DNA of 64,000 nucleotides from Ursus arctos (GCF_023065955.2 NW_026622808.1:48868475-48932474), one strand, 5' to 3'. Shown: positions 11,865 through 23,500, numbered from the stretch's first letter. Program-made: numbers and translations. Notes: generated by a model not told the origin, from the letters alone.

Positions 11865-12073
11865 TTTTTTTTTTTAAGATTTATTATTTTTAGAGAGAGA
11901 GAGAGAGAACGTGTGCATGCGAGCAGGAGGAGCAGAGGGAGAGAGAAACTCTGTGCTGAGGCCAGAGCCCGATGTGGAGCTCCACCCCACAACCCTGAGA
12001 TCACAACCACAAGATCACTGCCTGAGCCCAAACCAAGAGTCAGAAGCTTAACTGCGCCACCCAGGTGCCCCCC
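11865..12073 (-). mobile_element. Can-SINE (older subtype), minus strand
   Basis: On the minus strand a gggcacctgggtggcgcag-like head is followed by a diverged body (gatcttgtggttgtgatctc), a GA/CT-rich stretch (about 11894-11910) and an A tail (T run at about 11865-11876 on the plus strand). It inserted in the ORF1-ORF2 interval of L1 copy B. A C10 run marks its head end at about 12068-12077. Target-site duplications were not resolved. Confidence 0.85.
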
Positions 12074-12098
12074 CCCCTTTTTTCCTTTCCTAATATTC

Positions 12099-12950
12099 TT
12101 AGTCTGGCTTATGGCCTTTTCTCTTCATGGAAAGAACTTTCTTGAACATTTCTTGTAAGGCTGGCTTCACGGTGATGAACTCCTTTAACTTCTGTTTGCC
12201 TGAAAAACTTTTGAAAAGCTTTTTCATCTCTACTTCTATTTTGGATGATAGCCTGGTTGGGTAGAGTATTCTTGACTGCAGGGTTTTTGTTTTTGTTTTT
12301 CTTCCTTCTGGCATTTTGAATATATTATGCCACTCTCTTCTGGCCTGCAAAGTTGTTGCTAAGAAATCAGCTGAGTGCCTTATGGGGTTTCCCTTGTTTT
12401 CTTTTCTCTTGCTAGTTTTAAAATTCTCTATCGCTACTTTTTGCCATTTTCATTATTATGTGTCTTGGTGTGGACCTCCCTGGGCTGATTTTGTTGGGAG
12501 CTCTCTGGGTCTCCCGGATCTGGATATCCATTTCCTTCCCTGGGTTAGAGACATTGTCAGTTATTATTCCTTCCAATTAGTTTTTTGCCGCCTTTTTCTC
12601 TCCTCTTCTTCTGCAGTCCCTCTGATGGTAATGTTATTATGCTTGATGATATTGCTGAGATCCCTTAACGTATTCTTTTTTACTTTTTTATCTGTCTTTT
12701 TGATATTTGGTTAGGTTGCTTTCCATGAATCTGTCGTCCAGCTTGCTGATTTGATTTTGTGCCTCTTATAATCGACTATTGATTCCCCTAGTGTATTTTT
12801 AATTTTGGTTATTGAGTTCCTCATTTCTGAGCAGTTCTTTTTTATGTTTTCTATCATTTTGTTGAAGGTCTGAGATCCTCCTCACTTTTCTCAAGTCCAG
12901 TAGGTACCTAAGACCATTAATTTGAAGTCTTCATGAGGTATATCGCTTAT
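12099..12950 (-). pseudogene. L1 copy B: ORF1 remnant
   Basis: The minus strand encodes a recognisable C-terminal domain of L1 ORF1p in one 83-residue open stretch (12099-12350). It contains ARREWHNIFKMPEG, ILYPTRLSSKIE, KQKLKEFITVKPALQEM and a basic end. ORF1p is the trimeric RNA-binding chaperone of L1. The RRM-coding part lies at about 12400-12600 and the coiled-coil part towards 12950. The element is not intact as a gene. Confidence 0.78.
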
Positions 12951-12999
12951 CTCCATTTCATTAGCTCTTTTACTATGGTTTTGTCCAGTTCTTTCATTT

Positions 13000-14896
13000 G
13001 GGACATATTCCTCTGTCTCCTCAACTTGTCTAACTCTCCATGTTTGTTTTTGTGTATTAGGGAAGTCATTTATGTCTGCTGATATTAAAACTAGGGACCT
13101 TACAAAGAAGAGGTCTCAGGGTGTCCTGTAGCACAATGTGCCCTGTTTAGCAGAAACAGGAGCTTCAAGGATGTTTCTTCTTTGGGTTGCATGTGCCTTG
13201 CTCTTTGGCTGAGCCACATTTGCCTTCAGTCTGGTTGGATGCAATGGCCCCTTTGCCTTTTCTGGGCTGGGCTTTGTCCTTCTGTTGTGAAAGGACCACT
13301 CTGGGGCCATCATGGACTGAGAGTTGGGCGGTGTCAGTAGTCAGACCAGATGCCTGCTCTCAGCCTGTTTCCTGATGTTGCACTTGCACTGAACTGCAGG
13401 GTGCCCTCCATGCGTTGTCCTCTGAGAGGCTTTTGTTGGTGGGTGGGGCCTGCAGAGAAGCTATCTTTTGGGGCTATGGTCACACTGACCAATAGGGTTC
13501 TTTCCCTGCCTTGTCTCCAGAGAGGCTTTTGTTGGTAGGCAGAGACAGCAGACAGGCCAGATACCTACCAGAGCTGCAAATGCACTGATTGGCAGGCACT
13601 CTCTCTGTAGTGCTGGTTATAATTTCAGCTGCTGGGATGGTAGTGTAGTGGTATGTGTGGTTATATTACCTTCTCATGGCAGGAGTCACTTTGAATTGGT
13701 GGCGGTTCTTTCCAGGGCTACTTGCAGGATGAGACTAGGCAGGAGTCAGTTTGAATGGATTCCTGCTAAACAGGATGGATTGGGTGGGACAGTCCACAAG
13801 AGAACACAGGGGCAGGGTATGTGGTATTAGCAAGTGAGGTGGTGAGTGTTCTTGCTGGTTCCTGCAGGTGTCTGGGTATCTAGGCTGGGAAGTTGGTAAT
13901 ATAAATGGTGCCCTCCAGCTCTTTTGTTCTTGGAGAAGTCTTGTAAAGATCCCTGCTCCTCCAGAATACATTCTCAGATGAGTAAATGAATCTCCTCTCT
14001 GTAAACCTCAGACACTTTTCAAACTATTTCTATGCTATATCTCGGTGAGGTTGTTATATATGTTTAAAGTGTAAACTCCATTTCTTGATGCTCTTCAGCT
14101 CTCCCAGAGCCAAGCCCACCCATTTTTAAAGTACCTGGAGTTAAGCCCCACTGGCTATAAACACTCATGAAGTTAAGCACCACTGGTTTTTGATGCCAGT
14201 TGTCATGGGAACTTGTCTTCTCAGTGCAGGCCCCCTGTGTATGGGGTGCTTGGGGGTTCTGTTCCTCTGTGCAGGCCCCTGTGTCTGGTTTGCATGTGGT
14301 GTCCCTTTTCTTCGTCATTAGTTTCCCTGGGAGTTTGGTGCCCAATTGCATCTCTGCCCTTTCTACTTTTTTTTTTAATTCTTTTTTTATTATTATGTTC
14401 AGTTAGCCAGCATATAGTACATCATAAGTTTTTGTTGTAGTGTTCAACGATTCATTACTTGTGTATAACACCCGGTGCTCATTACCACACATGTCCTCCT
14501 TAATACCCATCACCCAGTTACCCCACCCCCACCCCCTCCCTTCTGTAACCCTCAGTTTGTTTCCTGGAGTCTAGAGTCTGTCATGGTTTGTTTCCTCTCT
14601 GATTTCTTCCCATTCAGTTTTCCCTCCCTTCCCCTGTGGTCCTCTGCTCTATTCCAGTTCTCAGGATGCAGAGAGAAAGAAGACACTGTCAAGAAGCCTA
14701 ACCTCTGAAATTGTAGCCAGGCCTTTCTACTCTTTTTGATATGACCTCCTTTCTATGATTAGCAGAGGAAAGTCTCTTCCATTATTCCAGGGTTTGTTTT
14801 CTGAGTTGGTTGCACTGATGTGACTATTTTCTAGGAGTGTCCGTGGAACAAGGTGAGCTTAGGATCTCCTACTCTACCATCTTCCCCATCCCTCTG
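13000..14896 (-). other. L1 copy B 5' UTR with short internal duplications
   Basis: GC-richer sequence between ORF1 and the L1 5' end, unlike the copy A array in sequence. Local direct repeats are visible: agaggcttttgttggt at 13425 and again at about 13520 (about 96 bp apart), and ggcaggagtca(c/g)tttgaat at 13678 and 13738 (60 bp apart). A short L1 insertion lies inside it (14368-14721). Short open frames here have no protein resemblance. Confidence 0.65.
14368..14721 (-). mobile_element. 5'-truncated young L1, minus strand, inside L1 copy B
   Basis: The plus strand begins with a T-rich tail (about 14367-14395). Then come gttcagttagccagcatata, the antisense of gagcaccgggtgttataca, and the antisense of ctccaggaaacaaactgag: the 3' UTR of a recent carnivore L1. 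Target-site duplication cctttctact is at 14358-14367 and 14722-14731. About 14655-14721 is inside the duplication but I could not place it in L1. Confidence 0.85.
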
Positions 14897-14911
14897 TATT
14901 GCTGTATTACT

Positions 14912-15575
14912 AATATTTCATTTGATATCGTGTCAAAGTTGTGAATCACACAAGCCATTCAAGAGCCTCTTTGCAAATACTTGAGAGGCAGTTCACACAT
15001 AGAAATATATGTGTTTTCTCAAGTTGGAGATGTAATTCATCTAGTAAATATGACAGAATATATATTCATTTCTATAAGGTGCTTAAGTGGCCTCTTCACT
15101 TTCCTGTGTTGATTGATGTTTGAATTTCCCAGTACAATGAAATAAAGATTCATATTTTGAGTAAATCCTGAAAGTTTAATAGCGGTCTTATGTGTCTATT
15201 GCTTTGCTTTGTTTTGTTTTGTTCTCAGAGTAGAAACTGGAATCTGTAGTCACAGAATGGGGCCTAACATCTTCTATTTTCAAATGAACTAAAAGTTCAA
15301 AAGTTATTGCTTTTGAGCCAACTCTCCTCCTTAAGATTTTCCTTAAAGGTGATGCAACATCCTCATGTGGCAAAAGAGCATAGTTGGTCATCTTAGGATA
15401 CCAAGTTTGAAACAAAGAGAACCGGGGAAATAGTATATTGTGAGGTTCTTTGTTTTATTTTTATCTAGATTTTAAATATAATGGGGTCTGTGTATTTAGG
15501 GGGTATATTTTGAAGTCCTCAAACACTTTAGAAACTTGTAGGATTCAAGTCTCCTTTTCCTATGAGAATACATTT
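14912..15575. other. Single-copy DNA after the L1 block
   Basis: AT-rich. It contains a (TTTTG)n-like stretch at about 15203-15224. Open frames of 60-75 codons on both strands show no family resemblance. Confidence 0.45.
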
Positions 15576-15590
15576 AAAGAATGGGAGATT

Positions 15591-15800
15591 TGGGGGCACC
15601 TGGGTGGCTCAGTCGGTTAAGCGTCTGCCTTCAGCTCAGGTCATGATCCCAGGGTCCTGGGATTGAGTCCCACATCGTGGGGGGGGGGGGCTTGCTCAGC
15701 AGGGAGCCTGCTTCTCCCTCTGCCTGCTGCTCTCCCTGCTTATGTGTGCTCCCTCTCTTTCTGACAAATACATAAATAGAATCTTTAAAAAAAAAAAAAA
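15591..15800 (+). mobile_element. Can-SINE, plus strand
   Basis: Head gggggcacctgggtggctca, A-box region ggctcagtcggttaagcgt, B-box-like gggattgagtccc, a CT-rich body and an A17-type tail. It holds a G12 run at 15679-15690 where the consensus has a short tract. Target-site duplication aaagaatgggagat is at 15576-15589 and, with one mismatch, at 15801-15814. Confidence 0.95.
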
Positions 15801-16215
15801 AAAGAATGGGCGATGTAAATCTATAAATGTTGGCTTTCATGCTGCTTTTTGTCTTCGTAGCATTAACTTCTGAGTATTCTTTCCCTAAATTAGCAATGTG
15901 GTGTGTCATATTGGTTGTTTGCCTTTCTTCATGGTATTTTTAAGCTACTCCCCTCAGTTCCAAAGTCCTTGATTTTTCAGAAGCTTTTTGTTGTTTTTTT
16001 TTTTTAAACAGTGCTAGAAGGAATAGTTAAAGAATGTTTAGATAACAAGTTACAGAATTTTTAATTTTTTAAAAAATCATATCTCCAACTTGTAAGAAAA
16101 CACATATTTCTGGGTGTGAATCTGTTACCCAACATATTTTCAAAGTGATTTTGAATGCTATAAAAACAGTATAGTGGTAACCCAAATCTCTTTTAGAATT
16201 CATTCCAAATAAATA

Positions 16216-16345
16216 GTGATATGGACCAGCAGCTTGTGAAAAATGCATAATCCAAGGCCCTACTCCAGATATACCAAATCAAAATCTGAATTTTAACTGG
16301 ATTGTACTGCATAAGCACATTGCATCTTGAGAACACTGGTTTTAT
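16216..16345 (+). mobile_element. hAT-type MITE fragment (MER5A-like)
   Basis: The stretch from tatggaccagcagcttgtga through ccaaggccctactccagat to cttgagaacactggttt follows MER5A, a non-autonomous Charlie/hAT element shared by placental mammals. It is diverged, and its end ttgagaacactg retains the inverted-repeat-like terminus. Confidence 0.65.
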
Positions 16346-17625
16346 GGAACTGAAAAATGGTGGCTGTTACTTCAGTTTGAAAATCAAATTACTGCTGTTG
16401 ATGACGATAGAGGAAAGAATATAAACATAAATACAGTTTATAGGTAATTTTTTCTCCTTTTTAATCTTGATACATTTTTAAATTGGGGAGATTTATATTA
16501 TTTCAAGTGTCTTCTGTAATGGCAAATGCTATTGCCATTGTGATTTCATATACATTAAAATTAACATAATTCATATCTGCACTAAAAGCTACACACACAC
16601 ATCTACTAATAATCCATTCCAAAAATATCCCACTGAACCCTGACCAGTGTGTTTGTACATTTAGACAATGCTCCTTCTGGGATTTCCAGGCCACATAAAA
16701 TAGCAAAGAGTTCATTAGAACGATGTCACCAGCATAGCGATAATTAAGGCTGTATCAGCAGTTTAGGGGTTTATAACTCTGCTGTAAAGTTGTGCTCTGG
16801 GATGAAAGTCAGCACAAAAGCTCAACCTGAGAGTAGGTTGTTTGCCAGATCTGGGAGGAATGTGGGGGAAATTGATTTCATTGTTTCTGATTCACTATCT
16901 GCTCATCTGATTCTTGGTGGCATTTGAATTAAGATGTTTTATGGACTGGTAATCATGGAGAACTGGTGTTTTCACTGATGTCTTCATAGACTTTATTCAA
17001 ACTGTAACAATTACAGTAACTCAGATGGTGTCACTGTTTATATTACATAAATGGGGACAAATATGCATGGAAAGCTATTAAAAGGGAAAAGGAGTAATTC
17101 TAATTAGGCAGAAATGGTAACATATTTCATCAAAGGAGGATACAGTGGATTCCTAGGTTGCCTGTATATTTCTGCCAGGGAGACACCAAGGCATGCTCCT
17201 GTGAACTGCTCTGGGATACTTAATTGGTAAATCAACATTGATGCTCAGAAAAGTTTAGATCTAGCTCTTTTAGAAAACCGATACTCACATCTGATTTATC
17301 TTAAATGTATCTGAAGAGCCAGTGGCTAAAGGGATGTCTCACTAAGTGAAACAGTCCTGGAGCTCTAGGCTTTTCTAGCTCCTTTGCCATCGCTTTGCTC
17401 TTTGGAAGAGAGAAACTTGCCATCCTGAGATTTCCAGCTATGGTAATCAAGAATATAATAGGAGTGAACTCCTATTATAGTCAATTTGTGATTAGATACA
17501 TTGTCATCTTGGGTACACGTTTAAATGTGGTTTTAGGCAGTTATCTAGAATGTAGTCCCCGTATAAATAATTAGGAGCCCCCGATTTTCAACAGGGGATT
17601 TAATATTAATGGTGTGTGTCATAGT
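16346..17625. other. Single-copy DNA containing a perfect palindrome
   Basis: No gene or named repeat recognised. A perfect 12-bp-arm palindrome lies at 17454-17479 and is listed separately. A poly-T/A-rich part at about 15990-16080 precedes it. Confidence 0.5.
17454..17479. repeat. Perfect inverted repeat, 12-bp arms, 2-nt spacer
   Basis: The left arm tataataggagt (17454-17465) and right arm actcctattata (17468-17479) are exact reverse complements separated by ga. The surrounding DNA shows no mobile element I can name. Pairing stops at both outer ends (a at 17453, g at 17480). Confidence 0.97.
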
Positions 17626-17629
17626 TACA

Positions 17630-17850
17630 AGCTGGAACTCCTGAGTAAGACAGAACTGGGTTCAGATACTGTTACTGCTCCCTTTACTATCTGTCTGGGC
17701 TTGGGGCAAATAGCTTCATACTTTTGAGCTTCTGTTTCTCTTTCTAAAATGTGGTGGTGATTATAGTAGCTACTTCAGAGGATTGTTATAAAATTTAAAA
17801 AGATATTCTTGCAAAGCACAGTGTCTGGTACATGGTAGCTATTACTACGT
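17630..17850 (+). repeat. MIR SINE
   Basis: The order gggttcagatactgtt, gggcttggggcaaatagctt, tggtgattatagtagctact, aagcacagtgtctggtacat follows the MIR consensus from core to 3' end. It is highly diverged. Confidence 0.75.
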
Positions 17851-17894
17851 TAAGTAATGTAGTGGCCTAAACAAAAAGGCTTTACAATTTGTCA

Positions 17895-18510
17895 TTTATT
17901 GATTGATTCACTTACTCATATTCCACATATTTATTAATTGTTTTCATGTGCCAGACACTCTGATTAGATGCTGGATACAACGGTGAACAGGGCAGCTAGA
18001 ATCCCTTTCTCACTGAGCTAATCATCTGGTGGAAAGGATGCAATCAAATAACCATGAATTATAATAGGTGTCAGAAATGAAGCCAGTAAAAGTTTAAGAT
18101 GAAAAGTAACAATGGGAAGAGGGGCATGATAATTAATTCAGAGTGTTCAGAAAAGGCTTCCAGCAAACAGTGTCTATAAAGCTAATAACCGAAGGACAAA
18201 GAGTGCTTGGAAGATGAGCTCAGGGAAAAGCATTTCTGTTGAAGAATCGTCAGCTGTGTATGTCTTGAGGTAGGAAAAGTTTGGTATGTACAAGGATATG
18301 AAAGAAGGCCAGTGGCTAGACCATAAGGGAAATGAGGTGGAATGATGAGATTAGCTCAGAGAAGAAAGCAAGGGCTAGGTAGCTCTGAGCTTTGTAACCC
18401 AGGTGAGAAGTTTTGAGTCTGTTTCCAATGTAGACAGAAGCCCTAGGAGAGATCATGTAGTCAGGTTGACAGCTTAGAAGGAGCTTCAAGCTGCCCTATG
18501 GAGAATGGCT
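17895..18510 (+). repeat. Ancient interspersed repeat, family not named
   Basis: It begins with a gtgccagacactctgattag, ggatacaacggtgaacag pattern and continues through ctcactgagctaatc, agaaaaggcttcc and aggccagtggctagacc to agagatcatgtagtcagg. This is a long, widely seen mammalian repeat pattern. The copies at about 31500-31610 and 45600-46140 share parts of it. I recognise the pattern but cannot name the family with certainty. Confidence 0.5.
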
Positions 18511-20030
18511 TGAAGAAAATCAACAGTGTTTCTCTAAGCTTCCTCCTTAGTGATCAAAGGGAAAATTTCCAAACTTCCATATCTGGGGCTATTTTATAGC
18601 TGATGAACTCTGGGACATTACATGTTTTCATTGCCCATGCATCAGGGACTGGGGGAGATGGTGCTCAGAAGGCATTTACTTGGTAAGGAAAAGCAGCTTT
18701 TTATAGCAGAACCACTCGAGATCACATTTACTGTTGTTTGGAAAATCACCTCATCATTCATAATTTCATTAGGTCATAACTTACTTCCAGGAAAATTATA
18801 TTTTACATCTCCCTACTTTCTTTGCACAAAAACACCACTTTGGGTATTTTTAAAATTTAAAATTCAAGGACATGTGCCAGATCAGCGTATTTCTCTGATT
18901 TTCTCCTCTCTAGGTGGAAAACATTTTTAGGCATGTTACAACAGAGTACTACCAAATGACCTTCAGAACTTAATTTGAGGGCATAAGCATCACAGAGTGA
19001 ATGTGGGAGTCTCATTAGGATTTTTGTTCTGCACCATGTTTTTTCTGCTTATTTGGTTCGTCTTTCCTTTTTGCTCATTTTACTTGGGCATGTATTTTTA
19101 GAGAAACTGACTTGAGGGTTTTCTTTTTTTGCACTCCACGTGTTGCTGAATTATTAAATAATAATGTAATAACAAGCACTTATCTAGTGCTCTATTCAAG
19201 GACTTCTTATTTGCAACTCCGCCCCTGGAGAACACTGAAGATGGTTCCTCTGTAAACTTTCCAAAGTAACATCAGCTACTCTGTCTCTTCTTGATGCACC
19301 CCAACGATGCCGGAGTTTGCGTTTATTAGTTATCAGCTAAAGGAGTTGGATGATACACATCTGTGAAGTAGAAAATTGTTTCTCTTGAATTGGGTTTGAA
19401 GTCTAATAAGGCAACTTTGCTTAAATGCGTGCTTTTTAAGTGCGGAAGGACAGCCTTCTACGTGTCCTCTGTCTTCCTCACCCATTCATTTGTGTGTTTA
19501 TATGAACGCAAATAGATTGTCAACCATGGGTAAACCCTGTAGGCAAGTGAACCAGTGCACGTCAAATTCTGGCATCTGATTACGACTCATTCCTGCCGGA
19601 ACTGAGGACGTAGAATATCGTAATCATAACTATAAGACTCCGAGTGAGCGAGGCACACCGTAAGCAGAAATGGCAGAGGAGCTTGAAGAAAATAAAAGAT
19701 GAAGATTACGAAACAAAAACCTATAAGGACGTTTTGTTTGGCCAACCTGTGTTGTCCCAATATTTGAAATTGAGAGGATTTTAGACAGAGACTAGGATTC
19801 GCATTATCCCTTGAAAAATGAGTCATTTGGCAAAAGTGGCTCCTCATTCCTGCTTAGCCCAAATCAGCAGGAACTAAGTAGTGTTTGCCTTTCAAAGAGG
19901 AGGCACACGCCCCCTTGTTTGCTAGGGTTCCTGCCTCTCATTATTTCTTTTAGCATCTCACATGCTTTAGTTTTTTTACAGTCCTTGCCGTACCCCTGTA
20001 GCCTTCTAAGTGTATGGTCATCAGAACACT
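18511..20030. other. Single-copy DNA; unrecognised 102-codon open frame at 18622-18930
   Basis: The longest frame (plus strand, 18622-18930) has no domain, signal peptide or repeat I recognise. Its length is within what AT-rich non-coding DNA gives by chance. No polyadenylation or splice context supports it. Confidence 0.4.
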
Positions 20031-20034
20031 AACA

Positions 20035-20575
20035 TCACCTATGTGGAAGGTAGCTTCTGCATGACTTCCCCCATTGGCTGCTCTTTGTCATGCCCTTGTG
20101 TGATCCCCTCCCTTTGCGCATGGGCTGGAGCTAATGACCATCTTCTGAAAAAACAAAGTTCAACAAAAGTGATGGGCCTTTCTGAGATTAGGTTATAAAA
20201 GGATGTGACTTCCATCTTGCTGGCATTCTCTGTCTCGCCTTCTTAGCTTGCTTGCTTTCATGAAGCAAGCTGCCATGGTGACAAGGCACACCAAATAAGG
20301 AAGCAAGGGTGACCTGGGGCCAAGAGCCAGTCAAGAATTAAGGCCCTCAGTCCAACACCCTATAAGCAACAACCACACAAGTGAGTGTGGAAGCAGATCC
20401 TTCACCCATTGAGCCTTCAGATAAAACCGTCCTCCTGGATGATCTCTCAGCTGTAGCCTGAGAGACCCTGAAGCAGAGGACCAGATGAGCTGTCCCCAGA
20501 TTCCTGACCTAAAGAAACCGTGTTGTGTTAAGCTGCTAACATCAGAAGAACGTGTTGAGCAGCAATAGATAGATA
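20035..20575 (+). mobile_element. MLT1-type (MaLR) solo LTR, plus strand
   Basis: The order aaaagtgatgggcctttctg, gattaggttataaaagga, catgaagcaagctgccatgg, agagaccctgaagcagagga, cctaaagaaaccgtgt and ttgagcagcaatagatagat follows one mammalian LTR pattern. The minus-strand element at 44880-45415 is its reverse-complement counterpart. No internal retroviral-type region is present, so this is a solo LTR or fragment. A short near-palindrome, gcttgctttcatgaagcaag, lies in it at about 20247. Confidence 0.65.
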
Positions 20576-23500
20576 ATATATCGTATTACTTCAGAGAAAG
20601 ATGGTGCTCTGAGTAGCCCATATAAGAAACTTTCCTTGGGATTACAGAAATCAAAGCAGTGAATTTTCTAATCCCATGACTGTGATTTTAGCATAATGAC
20701 TGACGTTGGAGGTACTCAGTTGCTATGAAACAAAAGGCTGCCAATGGTGAGTTAAGTGTCACAGGAGACTGTTATACAGAAACGTTGTTCATATAATATT
20801 ACTTTCTCAATATCATTTGAGTAGCTCTCCTTTTAAGCCCCATCAGATGTGCTTCCAAATATTCTGATGATCAAAAGTATGTCTCAGATTCAAAAAGCTT
20901 GGACGCTATTGACCACACCAAGTTCTCAGAATGCCAGACTCCGACAGGACACTATTAGAAACTGCAGACATGTGGGGCAGGCTCCTCTCAGTAAGCATCA
21001 GGTGAAGAGCTGAGGTCGCAACTCCTTTATCTATAAAGTAGGGTGAAATCTAAGTTATGAAAGAAGCAGGGCAGGGCTAAGGCACCGGCTTCACGGATCG
21101 TGTTGGGGTTCTTTTCTCATAGCTGGGGTTTTAGTGGGATTAGTGGGTTACTCAGTATCACTTTCTCAGGTGGCAAACAGGGTACTGTGCATTTCTGTCT
21201 TCAGGAAGCTGTGTAAAAGCCCCCAAATGGTACCTGTTACCGTGTTCAGGTTAGAGATGAAAATTAGTAAGAGCGCTATGCGTGGCATCTTTAGCTTCTG
21301 AGATTATGATATTTAGGTTTTAAGTGCTACAAACAGTGCAGCAATATTTTACTCGAAACTATTTTGACAGGTTAACGTATTCAAATACCGGAGTGGAAAT
21401 TAGGGATGACGAGTGCTGGGCTGTTGCTTCACCTTGTGCCTCAGTGATGTCTTCATTTTTCTGCTTCTGTATAATACTGATTCTTTTCAGATTACCCTGA
21501 ACATCCTTTTAAAGTCCTTAGTAGTATTCACATACACATAGTTCAATGTGTGTTTTAATGTAATTTCTTGCAGCCCTTAAACCTTTTCTTTGTATAAACT
21601 TTGCATTCCTGTAAACTGTATGTAAAACATAATGCTTTATGCATTATATACATGTATTAGTAATGTTGGTGAATTTAATTTCTTATTGGGTAATAATATC
21701 ATGTGTTATAAATGTTTACACTTTATGCATATGATGGTGATAAATGCCAGTTGGATTTAGTTGAAAATAAAAAGAAATATATTTTGTTATCTAGGTCCAA
21801 GCAGTTAATACATAAAATGCTAAAAACATAAATCATCAAAATTACATTTCTCTATTATGTCTTGTTTCAATAAACCTTCCCAAATAATTATCCCATTATA
21901 AAATCTTTGCAGTATTCAATACATTTGACCTGAGGGATGTGTATGTAGTTTTATTATCAATCAGTAGCATCACCTGGCCCTTGCTTCTGGTCAAAATGGT
22001 GGTTTGAGACAGCTTTCACTCTTCAAAAAATCCATTGACTAATCTTGCCCAAGTTCACTTTTAAAGTTTTCCCAGGACCACTCATTGTCCGTTAAGCATG
22101 CAAAGTAGATCAAAGGTTAATGATTCTTAATTGGGCTTCATTAAGTGATAATATAAGATCTCGAGCTCCTCATTATGCTCCGGGATTGGACAGCAATGTC
22201 ATAACATCAGGAAATAATGAACTAGAAGACATGCATTATCATGCATTAGAACACTCCAGCAACTGATTATGTTTCAGATACATTGTCTCATGTGAGATAT
22301 AAAGTGAGGTGCATATTAATAGCTTGGTCAAGTTCCCATTTTGAGAATGAACTATAGTTTCAGTATAATGAAGACTTTCAGATATGAACTGTTATGATTT
22401 GGGAAGACTCTATTTGAGCCTGTTTACGCTTTGTTCCTATTTATTAGCTGCCCACAACCATGAGAGGCAAGGTTATTTGATCATTCCACCACTTGCACAG
22501 TCCACTTGAAACATAGCTTTTTAATCATGCATCACTTTTGAATTTAAGTACTGTCCATTCCTTCCTTTCCTGTGTGGCAATTTCAAACCCACTTTGGTAA
22601 TATACAAGGGATTAAGATAACGTATTGGCTACTAAGCACATTTTATTTAGATCAGAATGAGTCCTGTAGTTTTCATTTTGCTCAGAGAATGGGAATCCAT
22701 GCATACTGAACAGTCATACTGTAGTTAACATGTCAGGGAAAATGAATGCACAAATGTGTAGTGTAATTCCATGTGCTTCAGAGATAACCACAATGAGGGA
22801 TAATGAGCCAACCTTGGTCTTCTGTAACGCAAAGCTAATATACTCAAAAAGATATTGCCCTTCATCACAGTTTAATGTAATTGCTCCTAATCCGTAACCT
22901 GAACAATAAACTCAAACATCTTATCCAAACACTAACATTAAGCTCCCTGTCTCCAGGATGTCAATATGACATTTTACATTCATATGCCTCAGAGAAGAGC
23001 TGGAAAGCAAAAAGTACCTCCTATACAGTGTTCTTCCTGAGTTTTGCTATGAATTTCTGTGAATAAGGAATCAAATGACTGAGTTAATGCTAACACTTAT
23101 AACTCAGATGATTGACAGAAGATGGCTATGGTGATGAAATAAATCACTTCTAGAAGATACATGACAGCAGTCTCATCCTAAATCCTCCACAAAAGCAAGT
23201 AACAGATTTGATGGGCCTTGCAGGGCTGGAGGCTCAGAAATTTGTTAGAGTTCATATTTTGGAAACACTGCGGCTAGAAGCTATATCAACATATTTTCCA
23301 CATTTAAGCTGGTCAGTTTTGCGTGTGCACGCATGTGTATGTGTGAGCCTGCGTATAAGAAAAACAGAATGAGAGTGATTTTATTTTTGTAAGTATAAAA
23401 ATTATCTTTTATCCCAATAAAATAACCTGAAATGTTACAAACGTATTTAGGGGATGTCTTTCCTTCTGTCTCCAAATGAGTACTATTGATTAGCTCCTAT

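Larger units (their letters stand above)
7137..14896 (-). mobile_element. LINE-1 (copy B), minus strand, essentially full length with later insertions
   Basis: The 3' end is at about 7137 (antisense ttagtttcaggtgtacaata at 7170). The 5' end is at about 14890, where the minus strand starts gggatggggaagatggtag and continues aggagatcctaagctcacct. Imperfect target-site duplications flank it: tgttgctatattatt at 7122-7136 and tattgctgtattact at 14897-14911 (12 of 15 identical). ORF2 lies at about 7390-11570, ORF1 at about 12100-13000 and the 5' UTR at about 13000-14890. It is interrupted by three SINEs (about 9040-9150, 11577-11775, 11865-12073) and a short L1 (14368-14721). Confidence 0.88.

Noticed and set aside
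12316..12714. 132-codon plus-strand open frame, one of the longest in the window
   Set aside because: It is antisense to L1 copy B ORF1; hydrophobic, T-rich-derived residues are an artefact of the opposite strand.
15591..15660. tRNA-like head with A-box and B-box words
   Set aside because: Part of a Can-SINE; no cloverleaf with a discriminator and no CCA context. The same applies to the other SINE heads.
15679..15690. G12 run (and G11 at about 60910, C10 at about 12068) as G-quadruplex sites
   Set aside because: Single homopolymer runs without four spaced G tracts; more likely slippage or an assembly artefact.
20035..20575. Retroviral gene content next to the MLT1-type LTRs
   Set aside because: Only LTR-type sequence is seen at each site; no internal coding region is recognisable.
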